From Sulfurimonas lithotrophica (GTDB lineage: Bacteria > Campylobacterota > Campylobacteria > Campylobacterales > Sulfurimonadaceae), in assembly GCF_009258225.1 (NCBI RefSeq), contig NZ_CP043617.1, positions 868,001 to 932,000 on the forward strand: a stretch of 64,000 nucleotides of DNA, read 5' to 3'. This document shows, piece after piece, positions 40,583-48,126 of the stretch. Both the position numbers and the translations under genes were made by a program. The notes under the pieces are model-generated. The model searched no databases. It worked only from the letters and a program-made list of their open reading frames with translations, and was not told the DNA's origin. The first letter of the stretch is position 1; each line of letters begins with the position of its first letter.

Positions 40583-41289
40583 TGCGCTTAGATAATTATC
40601 TGGTTGAGAATGGTTTTGTAGATAGCCGTTCAAAAGCGCAAAATATTATAAAAAACTCTTTTGTTAGCGTAGATGCAAAGATAGTAAAAAAAAGCTCTTT
40701 TAGTGTAGATGCAAACTCTGTTGTTGAAGTGGCAGAACATGATAACTATGTAAGTCGCGCTGCTTATAAACTAAAGTATTTTTTAGAAGAGTTGAATCTG
40801 GATTTAAAAGATAGCATCTGCTTAGATATAGGATCATCTACGGGTGGATTTACTCAGGTTCTATTAGAAAACTCTGTTATGAGTGTAGATGCAGTGGATG
40901 TAGGAAAATCTCAACTGCATAAGTCACTTTTAGAAGATAAAAGAGTAAACTCCTATGAGAGTTGCGATATAAGAGAATTTAAGAGTGAAAAAAGATATGA
41001 TTTAGTAGTCAGTGATGTCTCTTTTATATCTCTACTTAATATTTTAGATGATGTAGAAAGACTTGCATCTAGTAAAATCATACTTTTATTTAAACCGCAG
41101 TTTGAAGTGGGACGTGATGTTAAACGTGATAAACACGGAGTAGTACTGGATGAAAAGGCTATTGCATTAGCTATGGAGAACTTTGAGAGTAGATGCAAAG
41201 AAAAAGGATGGAATCTAATTCAAAAATCTCCATCAAAAATAACTGGTAAAGAGGGTAACTTAGAGTATTGTTATTATTTTGATAAGTAA
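40582..41289 (+). CDS. tlyA: TlyA family rRNA 2'-O-methyltransferase
   Basis: Methylates ribose of rRNA in 30S/50S subunits in other bacteria (and is linked to capreomycin sensitivity). The 235-residue protein has an N-terminal S4 domain (about 1-60, MRLDNYLVENGFVDSRSKAQ), a linker with VSRAAYKL, and an FtsJ-like domain with SAM motif CLDIGSSTGGFTQVL and DLVVSDVSFISL; GRDVKRDKHGVV is conserved. It directly precedes the higBA pair that separates it from ribF. Confidence 0.93.
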
Positions 41290-41297
41290 TGGTTTAG

Positions 41298-41326
41298 TTG
41301 ACTAACTTATCGTATTGTGATAATAT
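41298..41326 (+). promoter_or_regulatory. higBA promoter
   Basis: TTGACT (41298-41303), a 17-base spacer, then TAATAT (41321-41326), unusually close to the sigma-70 consensus. The higB ATG at 41333 lies at the expected transcription start, so the mRNA may be leaderless. Confidence 0.7.
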
Positions 41327-41338
41327 ATCAATATGATA
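41318..41338 (+). promoter_or_regulatory. Phased inverted half-sites, candidate HigA operator
   Basis: Three five-base half-sites in alternating orientation: TGATA (41318-41322), TATCA (41326-41330), TGATA (41334-41338), each separated by ATA. They cover the -10 box and the higB start codon. A further palindrome TTAGT-TG-ACTAA (41294-41305) covers the -35. Both fit autorepression by the antitoxin; that is inferred. Confidence 0.55.
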
Positions 41339-41617
41339 AAATCTTTTAAGTGTAAATATACAAAAAAGCTGTTTGACGGCAAAAGTCAAAAAAAGTTTTC
41401 ACAAGCTGTTAACAATGTCGGTAAAAGAAAGCTTGATATGTTGGAAGCTTCTTATGATGAAGCTGACCTTAGAGTTCCGCCGTCAAACAGGTTTGAACAC
41501 TTAAAAGGCGATTTAAAAGGGTTTTGTAGCATCAGGATAAATGAGCAATATAGGATTGTTTTTAGGTTTGAAAATTCCAATGCTTATGATGTATATATAG
41601 ATGATTATCACAAATAA
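41333..41617 (+). CDS. higB: HigB-type toxin (RelE/ParE fold)
   Basis: A 94-residue ribosome-dependent mRNA interferase of the HigB class. It has the family C-terminal signature RVPPSNRFEHLKGDLKGF followed by CSIRINEQYRIVFRFE and a terminal DVYIDDYHK. The toxin precedes the antitoxin, as is usual for higBA. No Shine-Dalgarno is present and the ATG matches the predicted transcription start. Confidence 0.93.
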   Translation: MIKSFKCKYTKKLFDGKSQKKFSQAVNNVGKRKLDMLEASYDEADLRVPPSNRFEHLKGDLKGFCSIRINEQYRIVFRFENSNAYDVYIDDYHK

Positions 41618-41627
41618 AGGAAAATAG

Positions 41628-41921
41628 ATGTTAGATATAAGACCAAGTACACATCCGGGTGTTATTCTAAGAGAAGAGTTTGCAACTCCGTTGAACTTAA
41701 CTCAGGCTAAATTATCTGAAGACTTGAATGTAGGTATTAAAACTTTAAGTGAGTTGTATAATGAAAAAAGAGGCATCACTTCTCTTATGGCTTTGAAACT
41801 AGCAGAGTATTTTGGAACGACTCCACATTTTTGGATGAACTTACAAAATGCCTATGATTTGTACAAGACATATGAGAAAGAAAAAAATAATATAAAAAAC
41901 ATAGCACATTGTGCAGCTTAG
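41628..41921 (+). CDS. higA: HigA-type antitoxin
   Basis: A 97-residue HTH antitoxin: RPSTHPGVILREEFATPLNL, then an XRE-type helix-turn-helix (TQAKLSEDLNVGIKTLSELYN) and TPHFWMNLQNAYDLY. It neutralises HigB and represses the shared promoter in known pairs. It starts 10 bases after higB with AAGGAAAAT upstream. It ends 12 bases before ribF, so the module reads into the housekeeping operon. Confidence 0.94.
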   Translation: MLDIRPSTHPGVILREEFATPLNLTQAKLSEDLNVGIKTLSELYNEKRGITSLMALKLAEYFGTTPHFWMNLQNAYDLYKTYEKEKNNIKNIAHCAA

Positions 41922-41933
41922 AGGGAACATTAG

Positions 41934-42767
41934 TTGAAAAGTATGAAAAATAGCACAGCTATTGCCATAGGTGGGTTTGACGGGATGCATATAGGACATC
42001 AGCATCTATTTGCAGAGTTAGGTGAGCAGGGGAGTATTGTCGTTATTGAAACAGGGTATGCAAACCTGACTCCCAAAAAAGAGCGTGAACATTTTAGTAA
42101 ATATCCTATAATGTATTTGCAACTTGATGAAATACGTCATCTGGATGCAATAGGCTTTATAGAGCTATTACAAAGTAAATTTCCAAATTTAGAAAAAATA
42201 GTAGTAGGTTATGATTTTCACTTTGGAAAAGATAGAAAATATAACTTTGACGATTTAAAAGAACTTTTTACGGGAGAGGTAAAAGTAGTTGATGAGGTTT
42301 CATTAAACGGGGATTCTATTCACTCTCACAAGATTCGTGCAAAACTGGGCATCGGAGATATAAAAGGCGCAAATGCATTTTTAGGTCATAACTATACTAT
42401 ACGCGGTGTAAGAGAAAGCGGTCAAGGGATAGGTAAAAAGGAACTTGTTGCAACTATAAATCTTTCATGTAAAGACGGTTTTTTATTACCAAAAGAGGGA
42501 GTTTATGTTACTTTGACGCGTATAGATAATGAAGAACATTACCATCCTTCCGTTAGTTTTGTAGGGCATCGGGTAACAACTGACGGTAGTTTTGCCGTAG
42601 AGAGCCATATACTTGAGGGTGAAGTAGGAAATGTGGAAAAAGCAAGTATAAGTTTTGTCTCTTTTATAAGGGATAATAAAAAATTTGACTCTATAGATGA
42701 GCTCAAAAAAGCAATTAAGAGCGATATAGCTATTGCTTCAAAAGAATTAAAGTTATTACAATTATGA
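41934..42767 (+). CDS. ribF: Riboflavin kinase/FAD synthetase
   Basis: Bifunctional enzyme making FMN and FAD, 277 residues. The N-terminal FAD synthetase part has AIGGFDGMHIGHQHLF and VVGYDFHFGKDRKYN. The C-terminal kinase part (about 155-270) has a divergent flavokinase loop: ATINLS stands where most have PTANI, keeping Thr and Asn. TTG at 41934 is behind GAGGGA; an ATG at 41943 is the alternative. It overlaps truD by 4 bases. Confidence 0.9.
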   Translation: MKSMKNSTAIAIGGFDGMHIGHQHLFAELGEQGSIVVIETGYANLTPKKEREHFSKYPIMYLQLDEIRHLDAIGFIELLQSKFPNLEKIVVGYDFHFGKDRKYNFDDLKELFTGEVKVVDEVSLNGDSIHSHKIRAKLGIGDIKGANAFLGHNYTIRGVRESGQGIGKKELVATINLSCKDGFLLPKEGVYVTLTRIDNEEHYHPSVSFVGHRVTTDGSFAVESHILEGEVGNVEKASISFVSFIRDNKKFDSIDELKKAIKSDIAIASKELKLLQL

Positions 42768-43783
42768 GAAAAAGAGAATATTTAGACAGTGTCGGCGATA
42801 TCGACTTCAAATTTTACCAAACACAAGATGATTTTATAGTCGATGAAATTCCATCTATAGAGTTTAAAGGTAAAGGAAACTCACTGGTAGTTCACGTAAA
42901 AAAGACAGAAATGACTACATGGGATATGATAGCCGCTTTTTCAGAGTATCTAGCAATTCCTGCTCAAAAGATAGGATATGCCGGTTTAAAAGATAAACAC
43001 GCAACTACCACCCAGTATATATCTGTAGATGTTTCGTATGAGAAAATGATTAAACAGTTTTATCATAAACAGATAGAGGTTTTGGATATAACTCGTCACT
43101 CTACGGGAATAAGAATGGGAGATTTAGCAGGGAACAGGTTTAGCATCAACCTTTTTGAAGTTGATAATATAGATGCAGGTCGTATTGAGAAGTGTGCCAG
43201 AAAAATATCCAAAAACGGTCTTCCAAATTATTTCGGTTTTCAGCGTTTTGGACGTGACAGCGACAGTTTTAAACAAGCACGTGATATGTTAAGCGGTGAG
43301 ATATTTGTAGAAGATGCAAAAATAAAGAACTTTTTGATATCAATATACCAAAGTGAGTTTTTTAACCAGTGGTTACGTGAACGTGTCGAGATAAGTCAAA
43401 ATGAGAATAACGGAAAATTTAAGTTGTTAGAGGGTGATGTATATGTAGATGTTAAAGGTAAACTCTCAACACCGAAAATTATTCCTATAAAAGAGTTTGA
43501 GGCAAAAAAACTGACTCCAACTGGACTTTTATGCGGTCGTGATGTTTTTCGTGCTCGTGATGAAGCTTTAGAGATAGAAGCTAAGTATGACGATGAGTTT
43601 TTACAAGAGAAAGGTTACAGAAGAGAAGCACTTATTTACCCAAAAGATATAGAGTGCAAATATGTCAAAAAACAGACAATGTTAAATATATCTTTCACTC
43701 TTCCTAAAGGCTCATACGCTACGGTTTTCTTAGAATCAATAGCAGATAAAAACTACTCTGCAAAAGATGTAAAGAAAAAGTAG
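42764..43783 (+). CDS. truD: tRNA pseudouridine synthase TruD
   Basis: Makes pseudouridine 13 in tRNA-Glu, 339 residues. The catalytic Asp77 lies in YAGLKDKHATTTQ. Other family stretches are FIVDEIPSIEFKGKG, GNRFSINLFEV and LPNYFGFQRFGRDSD, and the C-terminal end (LPKGSYATVFLESI) matches TruD. It overlaps ribF by 4 bases and is the last gene before the tRNA. Confidence 0.94.
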   Translation: MRKREYLDSVGDIDFKFYQTQDDFIVDEIPSIEFKGKGNSLVVHVKKTEMTTWDMIAAFSEYLAIPAQKIGYAGLKDKHATTTQYISVDVSYEKMIKQFYHKQIEVLDITRHSTGIRMGDLAGNRFSINLFEVDNIDAGRIEKCARKISKNGLPNYFGFQRFGRDSDSFKQARDMLSGEIFVEDAKIKNFLISIYQSEFFNQWLRERVEISQNENNGKFKLLEGDVYVDVKGKLSTPKIIPIKEFEAKKLTPTGLLCGRDVFRARDEALEIEAKYDDEFLQEKGYRREALIYPKDIECKYVKKQTMLNISFTLPKGSYATVFLESIADKNYSAKDVKKK

Positions 43784-43815
43784 GAAAATTAAAAAAAATA
43801 TAAGCTCACACTGGC

Positions 43816-43821
43816 TATAAT
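43816..43821 (+). promoter_or_regulatory. -10 box of the tRNA gene
   Basis: A perfect TATAAT lies 20 bases before the tRNA 5' end. No convincing -35 hexamer is seen. Confidence 0.65.
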
Positions 43822-43840
43822 TTCGCCCTACAACGAAAGT

Positions 43841-43917
43841 GGGTTCGTAGCTCAGTTGGTTAGAGCCCTCCGCTCATAACGGAGTGGTCCCGTGTTCGAG
43901 TCACGGCGAACCCACCA
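43841..43917 (+). tRNA. tRNA with CAT anticodon (Met likely; Ile2 possible)
   Basis: A full 77-base cloverleaf with encoded CCA. The acceptor stem is GGGTTCG/CGAACCC, the D stem GCTC/GAGC, the anticodon stem CTCCG/CGGAG with loop CTCATAA (anticodon 43875-43877), and the T stem CCGTG/CACGG around TTCGAGT. CAT is read by elongator Met or, after lysidine modification, by Ile2. The acceptor pairs T4-A69 and T5-A68 lack the C-G pairs used by TilS in E. coli, favouring Met. It is not initiator-like, because the first pair G-C is matched. Confidence 0.95.
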
Positions 43918-44056
43918 CTTTCCAAAATTATTTTGATAAAAACTACCAAACCCGATAAATCTTAGTAAATAATAAACCATGTGTTTTAATAATTTTAATT
44001 TATTATATTTATAAGATTTATTTCTGTATAATTCCGCTTTCAAAAAAAGGAAGTGT

Positions 44057-44581
44057 TTGTTTAGAATATTATTATTGTTAAGTGTAGGAAAATTATTGTG
44101 TGCGGATGTTTCAAAAAAACAGCTTGAAGTATTACAAACTGTTAGAGATGTCGCTAGAACAATTTCAGATAATCAAGGTGAAACATACGAGAATACTTTA
44201 AGTGCTATTTGTCTTACTGAGAGCAGTGGTGGCGTCCATATACTCGGTGATGTGAAAAAAGGTACTGACATTACTAAGGCATCTTTGGGAGCTTTACAGA
44301 TTCAGTTAGCTACGGCAAAGCATATTGCAAAACTGACACCCTCACTTAATCATCTGTTAAAACTAAGCGATACAAAATTGGCAACGCTTTTGTTGACAGA
44401 TGTAAAGACTTCTACTAAAATCGCAGCACACTTGTTAGTTAGATTAAAACACAGTAGAAAAAAGTATTTTAACATGGTAAGCGGTTATAACGGAGGATAT
44501 TCAAATGCTCCTTACTATAAACGCGTGAAAAAAAATCTAAATCTAGTTTATAAACTTGTAAAGAAAAATTTACTTCAATAA
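44057..44581 (+). CDS. Exported lysozyme-like (transglycosylase-fold) protein
   Basis: A 174-residue protein with a short signal peptide (MFRILLLLSVGKLLCA) and a small SLT/lysozyme-like domain: the putative catalytic Glu in AICLTESSGG, GALQIQ resembling the GxxQ motif, and MVSGYNGGYSN with YYKRVKKNL at the end. It probably acts on peptidoglycan, which is inferred from motifs. It starts at TTG, with AAGGAAG just upstream. It lies alone between the tRNA and the HD-GYP gene. Confidence 0.75.
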   Translation: MFRILLLLSVGKLLCADVSKKQLEVLQTVRDVARTISDNQGETYENTLSAICLTESSGGVHILGDVKKGTDITKASLGALQIQLATAKHIAKLTPSLNHLLKLSDTKLATLLLTDVKTSTKIAAHLLVRLKHSRKKYFNMVSGYNGGYSNAPYYKRVKKNLNLVYKLVKKNLLQ

Positions 44582-44603
44582 GTGTAACAATAAAATTATT
44601 ATT

Positions 44604-44631
44604 TTGAAACTACTCTACAATATTGTATAAT
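44604..44631 (+). promoter_or_regulatory. Promoter of the HD-GYP gene
   Basis: TTGAAA (44604-44609), a 16-base spacer, then TATAAT (44626-44631), 18 bases before the ATG at 44650. Confidence 0.6.
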
Positions 44632-44649
44632 GTTTTATAAGGTTTTATA

Positions 44650-46398
44650 ATGAGTAGCAGAGTAAAGTTTTTAAATAAAATTACTTATATTGTTGTATTT
44701 GTATGGACATTTATAATGTTTGTAGCAGGTTTTGTACTTGTGTACAAAAACTATGAATATGCAAACGTCCTAGCAAAACACGAAGCTGTAGTCAGTGTAA
44801 AAAAAGACTTGGCATATCGTTCTTGGGTTGCTTCCCATGGAGGCGTGTACGTACCAATAACTGAAAAAACTCCGCCAAATCCTTATTTGTCTCATATACC
44901 AAACAGAGATGTAAACACTTCTGACAACCAACAACTTACCCTAATGAATCCGGCTTATACTTTGTCTCAGATGATGCAAGACTATTCACAACTTTACGGG
45001 ACAAAAGGTCATATTACCAGCAGTATATTGATGAACCCTAAAAACAAACCTGATGAATGGGAAGCAGAACAACTAAATATAATAGAAAAAACAAAAAAGC
45101 CTAGCTATAAAAAAGCAGTTATAGAAGGCAAAGAATTTTTTAGATATATAAGTCCTCTTCAAACAAAAGAATCTTGCTTAAAATGTCATGCTTTTCAAGG
45201 TTATAAAGTCGGTGATATTAGAGGTGGAGTTTCCGTATCTATACCTATGCAAAAGTATTATGAAGAGGCATATTCTTTATCTTCAATAAATGTACTTATA
45301 ATTTTTCTTATATATCTTTTAGGGTTGTTTTTGATCTCATATGGACGAAAAAAAGCAAAAGAAATTTTAAAAAATAAGATTAAAGATTATGAACAGCATA
45401 TTTTTTCTTTAGTAAACATAATAGAAAAACGAGACAGTTATACGGCAGGACATACACAAAGAGTAGCAAACTACTCTACGGCTATAGCAAAAGAGATGGG
45501 TTTTAAAGAGGATGTTATAGATGATTTGTACAGAGCATGTATGCTTCATGATATAGGAAAAATTTCTACACCGGATTCAATACTTTTAAAGCCCGGCTCA
45601 TTAACAAGTCTTGAATATGAAATAATCAAAGAACATGTTGTCGTCAGTTACGAACTTTTAAGTAAGGTGGATATCTATAAAAATATTGCTGAAATTGTAC
45701 GCCATCATCATGAGCATTATAACGGTGCAGGTTATCCAAATGGCCTCAAAGGTAGTGAAATACCTATATTGTCTCAAATAATGACTGTAGCTGATGCATT
45801 TGACGCTATGACTACTAACAGAATATATAAATCTAGAAAAAGTGTCAAAGATGCCATTGTTGAACTTAATGACTTATCGCAAAAGCAGTTTAATCCAAAA
45901 ATAGTAAAAGCAGCTAGCAAGGCATTGAAAAATATAAAAGTAGAAACTACAATAACACAAAGACCAAAAACGAAAATAGAAAAAGAAAGATTTTCATACT
46001 TTTACAGAGACCAAGTGTGTGGAGTATATAATACCTCGTACTTAGAGCTTGTTTTGACATATAATCATACGGATGAGTTTGATGTTAAGTGCATAAATGT
46101 AATAAATTTGCATAACTTTAACCAGTATAATCAACAAAACAGCTGGACTAAGGGTGATAGACTGCTTAAAAAATTTGCCCAAAGACTTTTAAAAATAAAT
46201 ACAAGTGATTTTGTCTTTAGAATTCACGGTGATGATTTTGTTATTATAAATAAAACACATTTTACACTTGATGATAAGCTTTCGTCTTTAGAAGAGATTT
46301 TAGAGGATACCGGAATTTATATTACATACAAACATTTTGATATAGAAGAAGACGATATTAAAAATACAAATGATTTAGAAAAACTACTTCAAGTATAA
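44650..46398 (+). CDS. Haem-sensor HD-GYP phosphodiesterase with vestigial GGDEF
   Basis: A 582-residue membrane signalling protein. After a membrane helix (about 12-33) comes a periplasmic DUF3365/Tll0287-like domain (SWVASHGGVYVPITEKTPPN) with one c-type haem site CLKCH (176-180). A second helix (about 215-235) leads to HD-GYP with HDIGK (His300-Asp301), HHHEH and GYP (361-363), so c-di-GMP hydrolysis is likely. A C-terminal GGDEF-like part (about 450-580) carries HGDDF and is probably inactive. Haem suggests redox or gas sensing. Confidence 0.88.
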   Translation: MSSRVKFLNKITYIVVFVWTFIMFVAGFVLVYKNYEYANVLAKHEAVVSVKKDLAYRSWVASHGGVYVPITEKTPPNPYLSHIPNRDVNTSDNQQLTLMNPAYTLSQMMQDYSQLYGTKGHITSSILMNPKNKPDEWEAEQLNIIEKTKKPSYKKAVIEGKEFFRYISPLQTKESCLKCHAFQGYKVGDIRGGVSVSIPMQKYYEEAYSLSSINVLIIFLIYLLGLFLISYGRKKAKEILKNKIKDYEQHIFSLVNIIEKRDSYTAGHTQRVANYSTAIAKEMGFKEDVIDDLYRACMLHDIGKISTPDSILLKPGSLTSLEYEIIKEHVVVSYELLSKVDIYKNIAEIVRHHHEHYNGAGYPNGLKGSEIPILSQIMTVADAFDAMTTNRIYKSRKSVKDAIVELNDLSQKQFNPKIVKAASKALKNIKVETTITQRPKTKIEKERFSYFYRDQVCGVYNTSYLELVLTYNHTDEFDVKCINVINLHNFNQYNQQNSWTKGDRLLKKFAQRLLKINTSDFVFRIHGDDFVIINKTHFTLDDKLSSLEEILEDTGIYITYKHFDIEEDDIKNTNDLEKLLQV

Positions 46399-46401
46399 GT
46401 G

Positions 46402-46430
46402 CTCTCAGTTCAATAAAATTGAGCTGAGAG
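46402..46430. terminator. Bidirectional terminator
   Basis: A 13-base-pair stem (46402-46414 with 46418-46430; core CTCTCAG/CTGAGAG) with one G-T pair and a three-base loop, between convergent genes. TTT follows on the plus strand, and on the minus strand the PstS-like stop at 46432 precedes it. Confidence 0.8.
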
Positions 46431-46431
46431 T

Positions 46432-46893
46432 TTAAAAAGATTTCTTTCCGTCTATTGAGACGATTTTTAAACCTTCAATATTTTCAAGTTCTTCAGCCGT
46501 AATAAATGAAATTACACCTTCTTGCCTTTTTGTATAACTTATTACTTTACTATTATCACTAAAGAGTTTAGGTGCTATACCATAACCTGCAAATACGAGT
46601 TTCAACCAGTACTTTTTAAAACGTCTTTGGTTCTTACCTATCATCTCTTTAAAAAAGTGGTCTGTTTTTTCGCCATCGGCAGTGCTTAAACCTATTTGGA
46701 TGCGTTTACCGTTATCCCATATCGTTGTTTTTCCAAGAAATATACGTTCAAGTTCTTTTTTGCTAAGATTTTTTACATTTACATCTTTACTTACAACTAT
46801 TACACCTTTAGAATCAGCATAAAGTGAAGGTGCCAAAAGTGCTAAAACACTTACTAGAAGTAATGATTTTATTATTTTATTAAAAAATTTCAT
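46432..46893 (-). CDS. PstS-like periplasmic binding-fold protein
   Basis: About 153 residues: a signal peptide (KSLLLVSVLALLAPSLYA) and a single-lobe phosphate-binding-like domain (VIVVSKDVNVKNLSKKELERIFLGKTTIWDNG; GVISFITAEEL). At half the size of PstS it belongs to the short PBP-like group found beside porins and sensors. Of two ATGs the second (46893) is better spaced from AGGAGG. It lies 9 bases after the porin gene. Confidence 0.83.
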   Translation of the reverse strand: MKFFNKIIKSLLLVSVLALLAPSLYADSKGVIVVSKDVNVKNLSKKELERIFLGKTTIWDNGKRIQIGLSTADGEKTDHFFKEMIGKNQRRFKKYWLKLVFAGYGIAPKLFSDNSKVISYTKRQEGVISFITAEELENIEGLKIVSIDGKKSF

Positions 46894-46902
46894 CATATCC
46901 TC

Positions 46903-47994
46903 CTAAAACCCGATAGCTAAAGCGGCTCTGATTTCGCTATAGTCTTTTCCGCCAAAGAGTGGATTATTAACTTCTGATTCAACATTGTAATAATCCATTT
47001 TGATAAACATATTGTCATCAACTTCTATATTTACTCCGGGTGCATAATTTACAACGCTATTTTTACTAACATCGTGATTTGGATCTGCTTTTGAATATAA
47101 AAAATATAGATTCACAATATCGGTAATAAAGTAACTTGGTAAAATACTAAAACCGCTTCGTCTAAACGATTTTATCCCTTCTACGTCTAAAGTTCCCGTC
47201 ATATACTCTGCTTCTAAACGAAAGTCGTCATTTATATGCCAGATTAGTTGTAAACCTTGAGAATCTACTACCATATTTCCAAGAGCATTACTAGAAGAAT
47301 CATAATGAATCATTTTATCATGATATGCAGATGCACCTATTTGTAAATCATCTGTTAAATCAACCCTTACACGTGCAGTTATCGCTTTTTGATTGTTATC
47401 GTCTTTGTCGTATTCATTTTTATTTACTCCATAAGTTAAATCACCGTTTGTAACTTGTAGTATATAATCGTAACTCATCCCAAATATCATATCGTTACCA
47501 AGCAATGCTACACCGGTTCCCCAACGAGGGTAAAGCATCGTCTGTTCATATTCGTCATTGGATATAAAATACATCTTGTTTGTCGGATTTGGTTCTTTAA
47601 GAATTATTGTTGATGGTTTTGCAGTGTGTATTTCATTATATATACCAAAAGGCGTAAACATTTTTCCTGCACGGATTCTTAGCTTATCACTTAATGTATA
47701 TTCAGCAAATGCATATTCGTAACCTACGTTACCTTTATCGATTTCACTTTGGCTTCCATGTTCCCAAGTAAAATCTACTGCAAGACGCAGGCGATCCGTC
47801 GCATTTACGTTTAAAACAATATCTATCATATCTGAATCAAATGAAGCATACTCATCCGAACGCCAGTGTTTATCTCCTTTGATATGTTCTTCAAACTCGA
47901 AATTAAAATAACCGTTTATGGTTACTTTGTCTGTCCAATCCCCATATAGAGAAGAAAACATCAGTAACAAAAACGGTAAAATCCATTTTTTCAT
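46903..47994 (-). CDS. Porin-like outer-membrane beta-barrel
   Basis: A 363-residue exported protein: a signal peptide (to about 18, SSLYG), then many amphipathic strands (KVTINGYFNFEFEEH; DRLRLAVDFTWEHG; YTLSDKLRIRAGKMFTPFGIYNE) and a C-terminal aromatic (ALAIGF). The RAGKMFTPFG stretch is common in phosphate-selective-porin-like barrels. Substrate unknown. It pairs with the PstS-like gene and is divergent from a GGDEF-EAL gene. Confidence 0.85.
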   Translation of the reverse strand: MKKWILPFLLLMFSSLYGDWTDKVTINGYFNFEFEEHIKGDKHWRSDEYASFDSDMIDIVLNVNATDRLRLAVDFTWEHGSQSEIDKGNVGYEYAFAEYTLSDKLRIRAGKMFTPFGIYNEIHTAKPSTIILKEPNPTNKMYFISNDEYEQTMLYPRWGTGVALLGNDMIFGMSYDYILQVTNGDLTYGVNKNEYDKDDNNQKAITARVRVDLTDDLQIGASAYHDKMIHYDSSSNALGNMVVDSQGLQLIWHINDDFRLEAEYMTGTLDVEGIKSFRRSGFSILPSYFITDIVNLYFLYSKADPNHDVSKNSVVNYAPGVNIEVDDNMFIKMDYYNVESEVNNPLFGGKDYSEIRAALAIGF

Positions 47995-48036
47995 TTTAAT
48001 TTTCCCTTTTATGTAAAATTTACTCTTAAGGTTTTT

Positions 48037-48042
48037 ATAATA
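48037..48042 (-). promoter_or_regulatory. Probable -10 box for the porin gene
   Basis: On the minus strand TTGC-TATTAT lies about 43 bases before the porin ATG in the divergent gap. Confidence 0.4.
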
Positions 48043-48065
48043 GCAATATTTTTCTTGATTTATGT

Positions 48066-48071
48066 TACAAT
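48066..48071 (+). promoter_or_regulatory. Probable -10 box for the GGDEF-EAL gene
   Basis: TGT-TACAAT, an extended -10, lies 55 bases upstream of the ATG at 48127, back to back with the porin promoter-like box. Confidence 0.4.
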
Positions 48072-48126
48072 CTTCTAAATTTCTCCAAAAAAAATATTTA
48101 AAGTAAAAAAGGGTATCTTAAATTTA

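Noticed and set aside
43852-44043. A 63-residue minus-strand frame over the tRNA
   Set aside because: It contains the reverse of the tRNA itself (ending RRDSNTGPLRYE-like), a well-known false translation of tRNA genes.
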